Below are positions 1 to 5,503 of a stretch of 5,503 bases of DNA, piece by piece. Numbering within the stretch: the stretch's first letter is position 1; each line of letters starts with the position of its first letter. A program made the position numbers and the translations under genes. This DNA is from Bacillota bacterium (GTDB taxonomy: Bacteria; Bacillota; Clostridia; Oscillospirales; QAMX01), in the NCBI GenBank assembly GCA_029778935.1, contig JAKPBM010000043.1, forward strand, positions 1 through 5,503, read 5' to 3'. Under the pieces are notes generated by a model, which did not search any database, was not told the DNA's origin, and saw only the letters and a program-made list of their open reading frames with translations.

Positions 1-1802
1 ATGTACCCAACACCCACCTTCTCGATGATGACATTGTAGTATATGTCTTCCACCTTGGCGGTAACGGTCAAATCGCTGTTTATGACCTTACCCGGCTCCA
101 GCTTCTCCCCGCTTTCCATATACCAGCCGAGGAAACGCTGAACGCCTTCCGGCACCGGATAGTTGGGAATCTCACTTTTAGCAATGGCGGCGCCGGGTTT
201 GACATACACCGTCTGAAAAACCGCTCCCTCCGGGTTCTGATAGGTAATCTTCTTGAGTTTCTCGACCGTAAACTTGTTACTGGTCACCAGCAGACCGCCG
301 CAATAGGCCGTCAGCGTATACGTGCCCTCCGGTGTGTCTGGCGAAAGACCGACATCACTAAACGTAGCATACCCGTTGGAAGTCTTGACAGAGGTCGTAC
401 CCGTCAGATACTGGGTGGCAATCAATTCTCCGTTCTCGTCGGTCAGAAAAAGAGATACGGTGTCGACGCTGCTGCCGTCGCTCAGGCGAACGACCGGCTG
501 CGTGTCCAGCTTCATGCCGGCGCAAGCGGTTTGGCCGGCGTTCGGCTGCGTTGTGAAGGACAGGGAGGGGAGCGCGGACCTCCACTCCAGGTAGCCTTTG
601 CCTGTCAGCGATTTTGAATAGGGATCTGTTGTCGTAAAATATGTGAAAATCCGGCCCTTTTCGTCCGCGGCGACGGCGCCCATTTCCACAATTTCATCAT
701 GTGTGGTTTCCTTGCCGTTTACCAACCGGTATTTGTTCTTAATCGGCACCCAATACCGGCCGCATTCATCCTGTTTGGTGGTTTTCACACCCGGTTTGGA
801 AACCCAAATAAGGTCGTTTTCCGTATCTGTTACGTAGAAAATGCAGTTGTCGGGATAATCCCTGAACAAATTATTATAATTGCTGCGTGAAACGTAAAAA
901 TCATTGGGCGAGTTTGTGGGCGCTTTTGCGACTTTTTGTATGTCTCTTACTTCCTTTACATAGGTTTCTTCAATGCCGCCGTAATAAGCAAAAAACAACC
1001 GGACATACCAAATATTGCCCGCAGAGTCCAGCATGTAAACATACTCTGTATCTTCATAGTTTGTGTTTACATTCGGGTGCTGATAAATAGCGATAATAGA
1101 CCCGGAAATTTGCGGAATCGTCAGCTTGTCAAACCACTTGTTGTTGGTCTTGCTGTAGTAGTAAATTTCATTGCGGTCGGCATAATAGATGTTTCCCCAA
1201 CGGTCGGCCCACATGGCGGTCGGATACATCGGCAAAGGGTTGTTGCTGTTTATAATCGTCCACGTGTCATTCGACGCAAGATAACGCCAAATTTGCGTAA
1301 CTTTTTGATTTTGCGTGTTATAGCCGGGCCTTACAATCGTTATGACATCACAGTTGTATGACCCCCAACTATATCCGCCGGCTAAATGGGGCAACCCGTA
1401 TAAATTATATTGGGGATAACTCTCTGAAATATTGGTTACTTCATAGGAAGTCAAATCCGAGGAGGTAAAAGTCAGCCTTTTAACATAGGAAGTTTCGAAA
1501 AATCCATTCGAGGTAAAGTAAACGGTCGGCATATAATTACTCGAATCATATTGACCAAGATGTTTCGGGTATTCGGTCGTGACGACCAGATCGTCGCCAT
1601 AGTAAAACGTACTATTTTCCATATCTTGGCTATTGAAGTGATTGTACGAATTCCATCTACCGTACAACGGGTTTTTAACGGGATCCGGATACGACACGGT
1701 CGATCCCGTTTCATCCGCGCCGTCCGACGGGATGGCAATCAGGCCTATCACCATAATACAGGCCAAAACCAAACACAGCATCCGCTTGGACAGGGATTTC
1801 AT
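1..1802 (-). CDS. Secreted propeller/Ig-like/InlB-repeat protein (3' end outside window)
   Basis: The reading frame is open from ATG at 1802 to the left window edge (600 codons, no stop), so the C-terminus is missing. Residues 1-28 form a Sec signal peptide: K3/K6/R7, then a hydrophobic stretch from about 8 to 24, and likely cleavage after SDGA. Residues about 60-400 contain blade-like motifs: ADRWGNIYYADR at 199-210, LDSAGNIWYV at 258-267, FYVTDTENDLIWV at 322-334 and AADEKGRIFTYF at 378-389. These suggest a beta-propeller, with the fold inferred. Residues about 414-513 look like a bacterial Ig-like domain (FTTQP, QPVVRLSDG, PEGTYTLTAYCGG). Residues about 518-585 match the Listeria-Bacteroides/InlB B repeat (FLGWY at 557-561, then SDLTVTAKVE). 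AAAGGAG at 1811-1817 lies 8 nt before the start. An ATG at 1808 is followed at once by TGA, so 1802 is the real start. The gene is probably co-transcribed with the small gene ending at 1863. A surface or secreted adhesin-like role is inferred; no catalytic motif is visible. A lipoprotein is unlikely because C15 lacks a good lipobox. Confidence 0.9.
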   Translation of the reverse strand, partial: MKSLSKRMLCLVLACIMVIGLIAIPSDGADETGSTVSYPDPVKNPLYGRWNSYNHFNSQDMENSTFYYGDDLVVTTEYPKHLGQYDSSNYMPTVYFTSNGFFETSYVKRLTFTSSDLTSYEVTNISESYPQYNLYGLPHLAGGYSWGSYNCDVITIVRPGYNTQNQKVTQIWRYLASNDTWTIINSNNPLPMYPTAMWADRWGNIYYADRNEIYYYSKTNNKWFDKLTIPQISGSIIAIYQHPNVNTNYEDTEYVYMLDSAGNIWYVRLFFAYYGGIEETYVKEVRDIQKVAKAPTNSPNDFYVSRSNYNNLFRDYPDNCIFYVTDTENDLIWVSKPGVKTTKQDECGRYWVPIKNKYRLVNGKETTHDEIVEMGAVAADEKGRIFTYFTTTDPYSKSLTGKGYLEWRSALPSLSFTTQPNAGQTACAGMKLDTQPVVRLSDGSSVDTVSLFLTDENGELIATQYLTGTTSVKTSNGYATFSDVGLSPDTPEGTYTLTAYCGGLLVTSNKFTVEKLKKITYQNPEGAVFQTVYVKPGAAIAKSEIPNYPVPEGVQRFLGWYMESGEKLEPGKVINSDLTVTAKVEDIYYNVIIEKVGVGY

Positions 1803-1862
1803 TCACATCTCTCCTTTAATTTCTCTTTAAAATCTTAAGTTCCTAAAAACTCTGCTCTTATG

Positions 1863-2213
1863 TTAGATATCTTTATTTTCTCTTGCCGGTCGAAGCCGAA
1901 ACGGCGTCAGCATGCTGTAAACAACAGCGAGATACCCGCCGCTTTGAAGCCGCGCGTATCCGATAACCCATTCAAAGGGCCTTATCAGGCTGCCCCGCGG
2001 CAGAATCGGGATCTTCGTTCCGTTTTCCAACAGCAGCGCGTCGCCATGGGCCGGCGGCCGGGCGGCGCCGCCGATTTCGCCGATTACATTCACTATTTCG
2101 CCGCTATGTAACTTCTTTAATTCTTTTACTGAGTAATACCAGATGCTTTGCCTTCCGGATAGGCCGCAATAGCGCCTCGCGCACCCATCGGGGGGAGCCA
2201 GATGGTAGTTCAG
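1863..2213 (-). CDS. Small protein of unknown function, probable CTG start
   Basis: I do not recognise this protein family. The frame is open from just after a TGA at 2220-2222 to TAA at 1863-1865. From the CTG at 2211-2213 it encodes 116 residues, beginning (M)NYHLAPPDG. It contains the well-formed stretches IWYYSVKELKKLHSGEIVNV and GDALLLENGTKIPILP, and ends in a basic tail, RLRPARENKDI. No ATG exists in frame. The only GTG (2091-2093) would remove the first 40 residues and has no ribosome binding site. The CTG instead lies 6 nt after AAGGAGGTGA (2220-2229), a perfect ten-base anti-SD match, itself just downstream of a TATAAT promoter. There is no signal peptide or membrane helix, so it is likely cytoplasmic. 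It is the first gene behind the candidate regulator operator and precedes the secreted protein by 60 nt with no terminator. Alternatives are a start codon lost by mutation or sequencing error, or a frameshift at the C6 run 2190-2195 that would join it to an overlapping ATG frame. Confidence 0.55.
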   Translation of the reverse strand: MNYHLAPPDGCARRYCGLSGRQSIWYYSVKELKKLHSGEIVNVIGEIGGAARPPAHGDALLLENGTKIPILPRGSLIRPFEWVIGYARLQSGGYLAVVYSMLTPFRLRPARENKDI

Positions 2214-2219
2214 TCGGAC

Positions 2220-2229
2220 TCACCTCCTT
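2220..2229 (-). promoter_or_regulatory. Perfect Shine-Dalgarno that decides the CTG start
   Basis: On the minus strand this reads AAGGAGGTGA, complementary over ten bases to the 3' end of 16S rRNA. It lies 6 nt before the CTG at 2213 and starts only about 11 nt after the -10 box. The predicted mRNA therefore has almost no leader apart from this site. No ATG, GTG or TTG in the 1863-2213 frame is within working distance, so this site favours initiation at CTG. Confidence 0.6.
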
Positions 2230-2239
2230 CATTGCTACC

Positions 2240-2269
2240 ATTATAAAGCAATATTGGCCATATGCACAA
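2240..2269 (-). promoter_or_regulatory. Sigma-A type promoter for the small gene and secreted protein
   Basis: The minus strand has a perfect TATAAT (2245-2240) preceded, across an 18-bp spacer, by TTGTGC (2269-2264), which matches the -35 consensus TTGACA at only three positions. Transcription should begin near 2231-2233, just before the Shine-Dalgarno. A good -10 with a poor -35 and a long spacer is typical of promoters that need an activator. The direct repeat upstream ends on the first base of the -35. Confidence 0.65.
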
Positions 2270-2301
2270 AAATGGCGAAAATAGCGCTTAAAATGGCGAA
2301 A
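2269..2301 (-). promoter_or_regulatory. 12-bp direct repeat, 21-bp period: candidate LytTR regulator operator
   Basis: TTTCGCCATTTT occurs twice without mismatch on the minus strand, at 2301-2290 and 2280-2269, separated by 9 bp. The 21-bp start-to-start spacing puts both copies on the same face of the helix. LytTR regulators such as AgrA and YpdB are known to bind paired direct repeats with about this period, placed just upstream of the -35 of the target promoter. Here the proximal copy abuts a weak -35, and a LytTR regulator is encoded 2 kb upstream on the same strand. The core sequence itself does not match the general LytTR consensus well, so the assignment rests on geometry and context. 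Confidence 0.6.
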
Positions 2302-2306
2302 TTGGT

Positions 2307-2351
2307 ATAAAAAAGTCCCCTGCCGTTACATTTGGCAGGGGACTTTTTTAT
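2307..2351 (-). terminator. Strong rho-independent terminator after the kinase gene
   Basis: An 18-bp perfect inverted repeat (2307-2324 with 2334-2351) encloses a 9-nt loop. Its GC-rich core, GTCCCCTGCC/GGCAGGGGAC, is flanked by A6 on one side and T6 on the other, so it has terminator form on both strands. The minus-strand reading ends the regulator-kinase transcript. The restored kinase stop codon (TAA, 2348-2350) lies in the foot of the stem. Only about 5 bp separate it from the direct repeat of the next promoter, which insulates the two transcription units. Confidence 0.9.
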
Positions 2352-4315
2352 TGTGTGACGCCCTCCGGGGGCATCGATGTAACGCCGGCATCGCTTTCTG
2401 CCGGGAACGCCGCCATCAGCGTAAAGGTGTTCCCGTCGTACTTGGTTTTCAGATAGCCGTCGTAAGATTCGACCACCTTTTTTAATGTTGTTCAGCCCGA
2501 AGCCGTGGCCGCTTCCCTCTTTGGAAGTCGCCAGGGTGCTGCCGCTTTTGCTCAGCTGCCCGTCGTAGGAATTCACGACCTTGATCAGAAACCGGCCGCC
2601 AAAGAGCCTTGCTTCCGCCGCCACAAAGGGTTTTTGCTCCGGCGGCACCTTCCGGCAGGCCTCCATGGCGTTTTCCAGACTGTTGCTTAAGACGATGCAG
2701 AGGTCGCTGTCCATAACGGTGAGGGTTTTGGGAATGGCGCAGACGCAGTGGAAGGGGATGTTTTTTCTTTCAGTCGCAAAGCGTAATACCCCAGCACCGA
2801 GTTCACTACCGCGTTATCGCAGTAGACGGGCAAAGGCTCCATCTCCGCCAGTTCGGCATACTCGGCGACAAAGCGCCGCAGCTCGTCAAACCGCCCTTCC
2901 TCCGCAAGCAATGCCAGCGTAGCGGCAAAATGGCGCACATCGTGGCGCAGCGCCCGCACTTCGTTCATCTGGCTTGAGAGGGCGTCGTAATACTCCGTCT
3001 GCATGGCAATCTGGCGCCGGGCCATCTCCAGCCTGGCGGCAGACTGCTCATACTCCCTGTGCACCTTCAGCATGCGCAGGATAAACGCGACGCTAAGCAG
3101 CATCATGTACACGGCGATGCAGAGGGGGAACACCAGCGAAACGTCCGGATAAATGTTCCCGTTGGCGTAGTAAGAGTCCACCGCCATGCCCGCCACCGCC
3201 GCCGCCGTCCCCCAGAACACCAGCATCGCATAGGGCTGTAAGTTTGGCTTTCCGAAGTAGATTTTGCAGAAGGTGTACACTTCCAGAAGGAAGCTCGCGG
3301 CGGGAATCAGAATGTCCAGGTAGCGGTTATAAAAATCGTACGGGGTCAGAAAGTGCACAAGGAAAATGCCGGCGTAGTAGCAGACAAGAAAGATCTTTTC
3401 CTTTTGGGAAAAATGAACGCCGAACTGCTCCTGATACAAAAAGAGCATCAAAAACTTCAGTGCAAAGGAGACTAAAAACAACAGCTCATTGGTGGCCTCA
3501 AAGGACAAGCCGCCGAAAAAGCGCTTCTGCCAGAAGGTGAAAAACTCGGTCAGTAGCATAAGCCTCAGGTGGACGCAGACAACAAGGGCCACCAGCCAGG
3601 CCGAACGAAGCCCCTTCCGGTACGCCACAAAATACACCATCAGCAGAACAAAGGAGGAAAACAGGATGTTGCCAAAGAGGGCAAACCTTCCGGCGCTTTT
3701 TTCCGTGTTCTCCTGGATTGCCTTGTCGTAGGACATCATCACGGGGGCCTTGTACAGCCCCGAAAAGCGGGTGGTGGCGGTTTCAATGACCAGCTCATGC
3801 TCCCCTTCCGAAAGGGTGATGGGGTAGACGGTGGACAGGGGGGTGGTAAAGACCGCCTTCGGGCTTTTGGAGACCACGCCGCTTTGGGAAACCAGCCGGC
3901 CGTCGATATACGCCCGGTAGGCGCTGCCGAAATCCGGAATCCAGACGGTGACCGGCACGCTGATCTCCGGCGTCTGCAGGCGGACGGCGTAGCTTGCGTA
4001 CCCGTCGGCGGGAAGAAGCTTTCCCTCGAGCTTGGTATCCGACCAGTACCCCGGCACGTTGACATAGGCGTCCGGCCCGTTCGGCGCGGCCCGGTCGTTG
4101 ATTACAAACTGGTTCCAGTAAAACGCCCACCGGCCGTCCAGCACGGCGCGTTCGCCCCGATACTCTTTGCACAGTTCCAGTACGCCGTTTTGAGCGGCAG
4201 GCTCACCGGTGATCTGGTGATAGAACAGGGTGTATAAAACGGGAAGATGCGAAAACAACACCGTCAGAACGAGCCCCAGCAGTAGCTGCGCACGAACGGA
4301 AACGCTCTTCTGCAT
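2348..4315 (-). CDS. GHKL sensor histidine kinase with 7TMR-DISM-like sensor; two compensating frameshifts
   Basis: This is the membrane sensor partner of the adjacent LytTR regulator. From ATG 4315 the literal frame gives 542 residues (stop at 2687). With one A added at 2761-2766 and one removed at 2478-2483 it becomes a complete 655-residue kinase ending at TAA 2348-2350. Domains in order: a membrane helix at about 10-32; an extracellular jelly-roll/galactose-binding-like region at 40-200 (LDGRWAFYW, VNVPGYW, YRAYIDGRLVSQSG); seven helices at about 211-413; a helical linker at 416-450; the phospho-acceptor box ALRHDVRHF with H458; and a GHKL ATPase with N-box NSLENAMEA (N545, N549) and G-box GSGHGFGLNN (601-610). 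The layout is that of 7TMR-DISM receptors, which often sense carbohydrates or other small ligands; the ligand here is unknown. The gene starts 15 nt after the regulator's stop codon, so the two share an operon. As written, the ATPase is not in frame with the sensor: sequencing error, a recent pseudogene or recoding are all possible. Confidence 0.88.
2478..2483 (-). other. Frame break 2 in the kinase (A6 run, one base too many)
   Basis: On the minus strand the codons AAC AAC ATT lead into A6 and GGTGG. Reading five As instead of six gives NNIKKVVESYDGYL, the expected continuation of a GHKL G-box region, and the frame runs to TAA at 2348-2350. Reading six As leads into unrelated basic sequence. 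Confidence 0.85.
2761..2766 (-). other. Frame break 1 in the kinase (A6 run, one base too few)
   Basis: On the minus strand CTG AAA GAA runs into A6 and CATCCCC. Reading seven As gives LKEKNIPFHC, the expected segment before the GHKL N-box. Reading six gives a proline/serine-rich tail and a stop at 2687. The restored frame meets the N-box MDSDLCIVLSNSLENA without any gap. Confidence 0.85.
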
Positions 4316-4330
4316 ACTCTTACCCCAATT

Positions 4331-5041
4331 CTACATGCGGGAAAACAGGCTTTCGTAATATTTGGCCTTGGCTTCTTTTATGTACTTACGGGAAATGGCA
4401 ATAGTGGTCTGGCCGATGCGGAAATAATTGTCGCCCGCTTCCGTCACATGGGAGAGATTTACGATAAAACTCTGGTGACAGCGGAAATAGCTTGGGTCAT
4501 AGACGTTTTTGAAGATTTCTTCCATCTTGCCGTAGCATTTGAGCACAGTCCCGTCCACCAGATGGAACAGAATCATCTTGTTCTGGCTTTCGGCGTACAA
4601 AATGTTCCGGCAGTCGATGCGGTGGGTAACACCTTTGTACTGAATGCAGATCTGGTAGCCTCTTTCCTTGTGAAGCTCTTCCAAAGCCCTGTCCAGCACG
4701 GCGTTGAGCCTTTCTTTCTGCACGGGCTTTACCAGGTAGTTAAAGGCAAAAACCTCGTACGCCTGAGAATAAAAGTCGGTACTGGAGGTAAGAAACACGA
4801 TTTTTAAGTCTTTCATCACCGTTCGGACGCGCCGGGCCGTCTCTATACCGTCCATTTCGGGCATGCAGACGTCTAAAAACAGCAAGTCCGCGTCGAAAAC
4901 CCCGTCTTCCACATCCGTGACAAGGGTTTTGCCGTCGGCGTACGGGTGGATTTTTAAGCCGGGGTCGTATTGTTGCAGCGCTTCCGAAAGCTGCTTTATA
5001 GCCAGGGGGTCATCGTCGCAAAGGGCGATTCGAACCGGCAT
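4331..5041 (-). CDS. LytTR-family response regulator (AgrA/LytR type)
   Basis: This 236-residue cytoplasmic transcription regulator is normal in length for the family. The receiver domain (about 3-122) has acidic residues D9-D11, phospho-acceptor D57 in LFLDVCMPEMDG, T85 in FLTSS and K105 in YLVKP, all in the expected places, so it should be phosphorylatable. Residues about 130-234 form a LytTR DNA-binding domain, with the diagnostic YFRCHQSFIVNL (185-196; R187, H189, S191, N195) and a later SRKYIKEAK segment. LytTR proteins bind paired direct repeats upstream of weak promoters. ATG 5041 is preceded by GGGAGGGGA with 5 nt spacing. It is the first gene of a two-gene operon with the kinase. Likely targets are the repeat at 2269-2301 and perhaps its own upstream region (5077-5102). 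I see no damage to this gene. Confidence 0.96.
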   Translation of the reverse strand: MPVRIALCDDDPLAIKQLSEALQQYDPGLKIHPYADGKTLVTDVEDGVFDADLLFLDVCMPEMDGIETARRVRTVMKDLKIVFLTSSTDFYSQAYEVFAFNYLVKPVQKERLNAVLDRALEELHKERGYQICIQYKGVTHRIDCRNILYAESQNKMILFHLVDGTVLKCYGKMEEIFKNVYDPSYFRCHQSFIVNLSHVTEAGDNYFRIGQTTIAISRKYIKEAKAKYYESLFSRM

Positions 5042-5076
5042 CAGACTCCCCTCCCAAACTTTTCACGGGAATGCTT

Positions 5077-5102
5077 ACAAGTGTATTAAAAAGACAAGTG
5101 TA
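5077..5102. repeat. Perfect 9-bp direct repeat (ACAAGTGTA) upstream of the regulator gene
   Basis: ACAAGTGTA lies at 5077-5085 and again at 5094-5102, with an 8-bp spacer and a period of 17 bp. It is 36-61 bp upstream of the regulator's ATG, where an operator or promoter is expected. I cannot assign a convincing -35/-10 pair here; TTTACA on the minus strand falls inside the distal copy. The period does not fit the usual 21-22 bp LytTR spacing, so autoregulation is only a possibility. Confidence 0.45.
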
Positions 5103-5245
5103 AAATTTTTCGAGTTGTTGCAACCGTCACTTCCAACGAGGCAACAGAAAAATTTCTTGCGACTATCAGCAAAACACGCACGGCAAGATATACAGAAACA
5201 GGGGCGGATGGAGAATACTTATATGTTACCGGTCATATGGAATAA
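5090..5245 (+). pseudogene. Possible gene remnant: 51 open codons without a start
   Basis: The plus strand between TAA at 5087-5089 and TAA at 5243-5245 is open, and its translation is balanced like a real protein (for example VVATVTSNEATEKFLATISK, then TARYTETGADGEYLYVTG). No ATG, GTG or TTG occurs early in this frame and no ribosome binding site is visible. It also overlaps the regulator's upstream repeat. I do not recognise the family. It may be the 3' end of a decayed gene or chance. Confidence 0.25.
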
Positions 5246-5503
5246 GAATCTGCGGTCGCCGCAATGCCGCCGCCCCGCCCGCTGACTCCCATTGATACTT
5301 GCAAAAAACGGCGCAACGGATACTGTCCGGAGGGGGTTGGATGATTTTCAGGCGGTTTCGGCCTTCCGCTTTGCGCAAGACACCCGGCGCGCAAATTTCC
5401 TTACACCCGAAAATTCTTCATTTTTCGCATGTGCATACGACCCGGCCAATGCCGGTTTTGCACAAACCAGTTACACCTCCATCACCGGTGCATCCCCGGC
5501 CGG
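5246..5503. other. Stretch at the right edge with no supported gene
   Basis: No gene can be supported here. A plus-strand ATG at 5341 follows GGAGGGGG and stays open to the window edge, but the product is rich in P, H and R and looks non-coding. On the minus strand 5503-5471 reads PAGDAPVMEV then TAA, which could be the end of an upstream gene but is too short to judge. CCGGC-CAAT-GCCGG followed by TTTT (5443-5460) is a weak plus-strand hairpin/terminator candidate. Confidence 0.4.

Noticed and set aside
936..1361. 141-codon plus-strand open frame
   Set aside because: It is antisense to the secreted protein, whose frame has clear domains and a ribosome binding site; this frame has neither.
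1803..1862. A separate promoter or terminator between the small gene and the secreted protein
   Set aside because: Only a ribosome binding site and AT-rich sequence are visible; no stem with a T run and no paired -35/-10, so co-transcription is simpler.
2241..2714. 157-codon minus-strand frame as a separate protein
   Set aside because: Its N-terminal part is the kinase ATPase cut off by the first frame break. Its C-terminal part is a wrong-frame reading after the second break, running through the terminator. It is not an independent gene.
3569..4237. 222-codon plus-strand open frame
   Set aside because: It lies wholly antisense to the kinase sensor domain, is rich in G, R and H, and shows no motif; it is a shadow of the GC-rich kinase gene.
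4863..5285. 140-codon plus-strand open frame running out of the regulator gene
   Set aside because: Its first part is antisense to the receiver domain and the rest is low-quality sequence; no ribosome binding site.
5279..5330. Possible minus-strand terminator (CGGA/TCCG stem, then T6) for a gene to the right
   Set aside because: The stem is only four pairs and is separated from the T run by about 7 nt; too weak.
5341..5503. Plus-strand ATG with GGAGGGGG upstream, open to the window edge
   Set aside because: Only 54 codons are visible, the composition is unlike a real protein, and the stretch contains a hairpin with a T run.
1..5503. CRISPR array, tRNA/rRNA genes, transposase or IS ends
   Set aside because: No spaced repeat array, no RNA gene signature and no transposase-like frame were seen.

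Overview
The window most likely comes from a Bacillota genome, probably an uncultured gut-type member of the Clostridia. Three things suggest this: strong AGGAGG-type ribosome binding sites, a GHKL/LytTR two-component pair of the AgrC/AgrA kind whose kinase has a 7TMR-DISM-like sensor, and a secreted protein ending in Ig-like and InlB-type repeats. This is inferred from gene style; no marker gene is present. All convincing genes are on the minus strand, so the biological order runs from right to left.

Right edge (5042-5503): no gene can be called with confidence. It holds a perfect 9-bp direct repeat in front of the regulator gene, a 51-codon open stretch with no start codon that reads like protein, and a short hairpin. 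Next comes a LytTR-family response regulator (4331-5041). Fifteen bases later follows its sensor kinase (2348-4315), which has an extracellular jelly-roll-like domain, seven membrane helices and a GHKL ATPase. The kinase reading frame is broken twice, at two A6 runs. The breaks cancel each other, and a complete 655-residue kinase reappears when both are corrected. A strong inverted repeat/terminator (2307-2351) contains the corrected stop codon.

Immediately past the terminator is the most interesting element. It is a perfect 12-bp direct repeat with a 21-bp period, the geometry of LytTR-regulator operators, abutting a promoter with a perfect TATAAT box and a poor -35. This promoter appears to drive a small gene (1863-2213) that has a ten-base perfect Shine-Dalgarno but only CTG as a possible full-length start. 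After 60 bases it is followed by a large secreted protein (1802 leftwards, running off the window). That protein has a signal peptide, a propeller-like region rich in D-x-x-G-N-I-W/Y motifs, a bacterial Ig-like domain and an InlB/Listeria-Bacteroides repeat.

Proposed reading (inference): the DISM kinase senses something outside the cell and phosphorylates the LytTR regulator. The regulator binds the 21-bp-period repeat and switches on a small unknown protein plus a surface or secreted adhesin-like protein. All parts lie within 5.5 kb on one strand.
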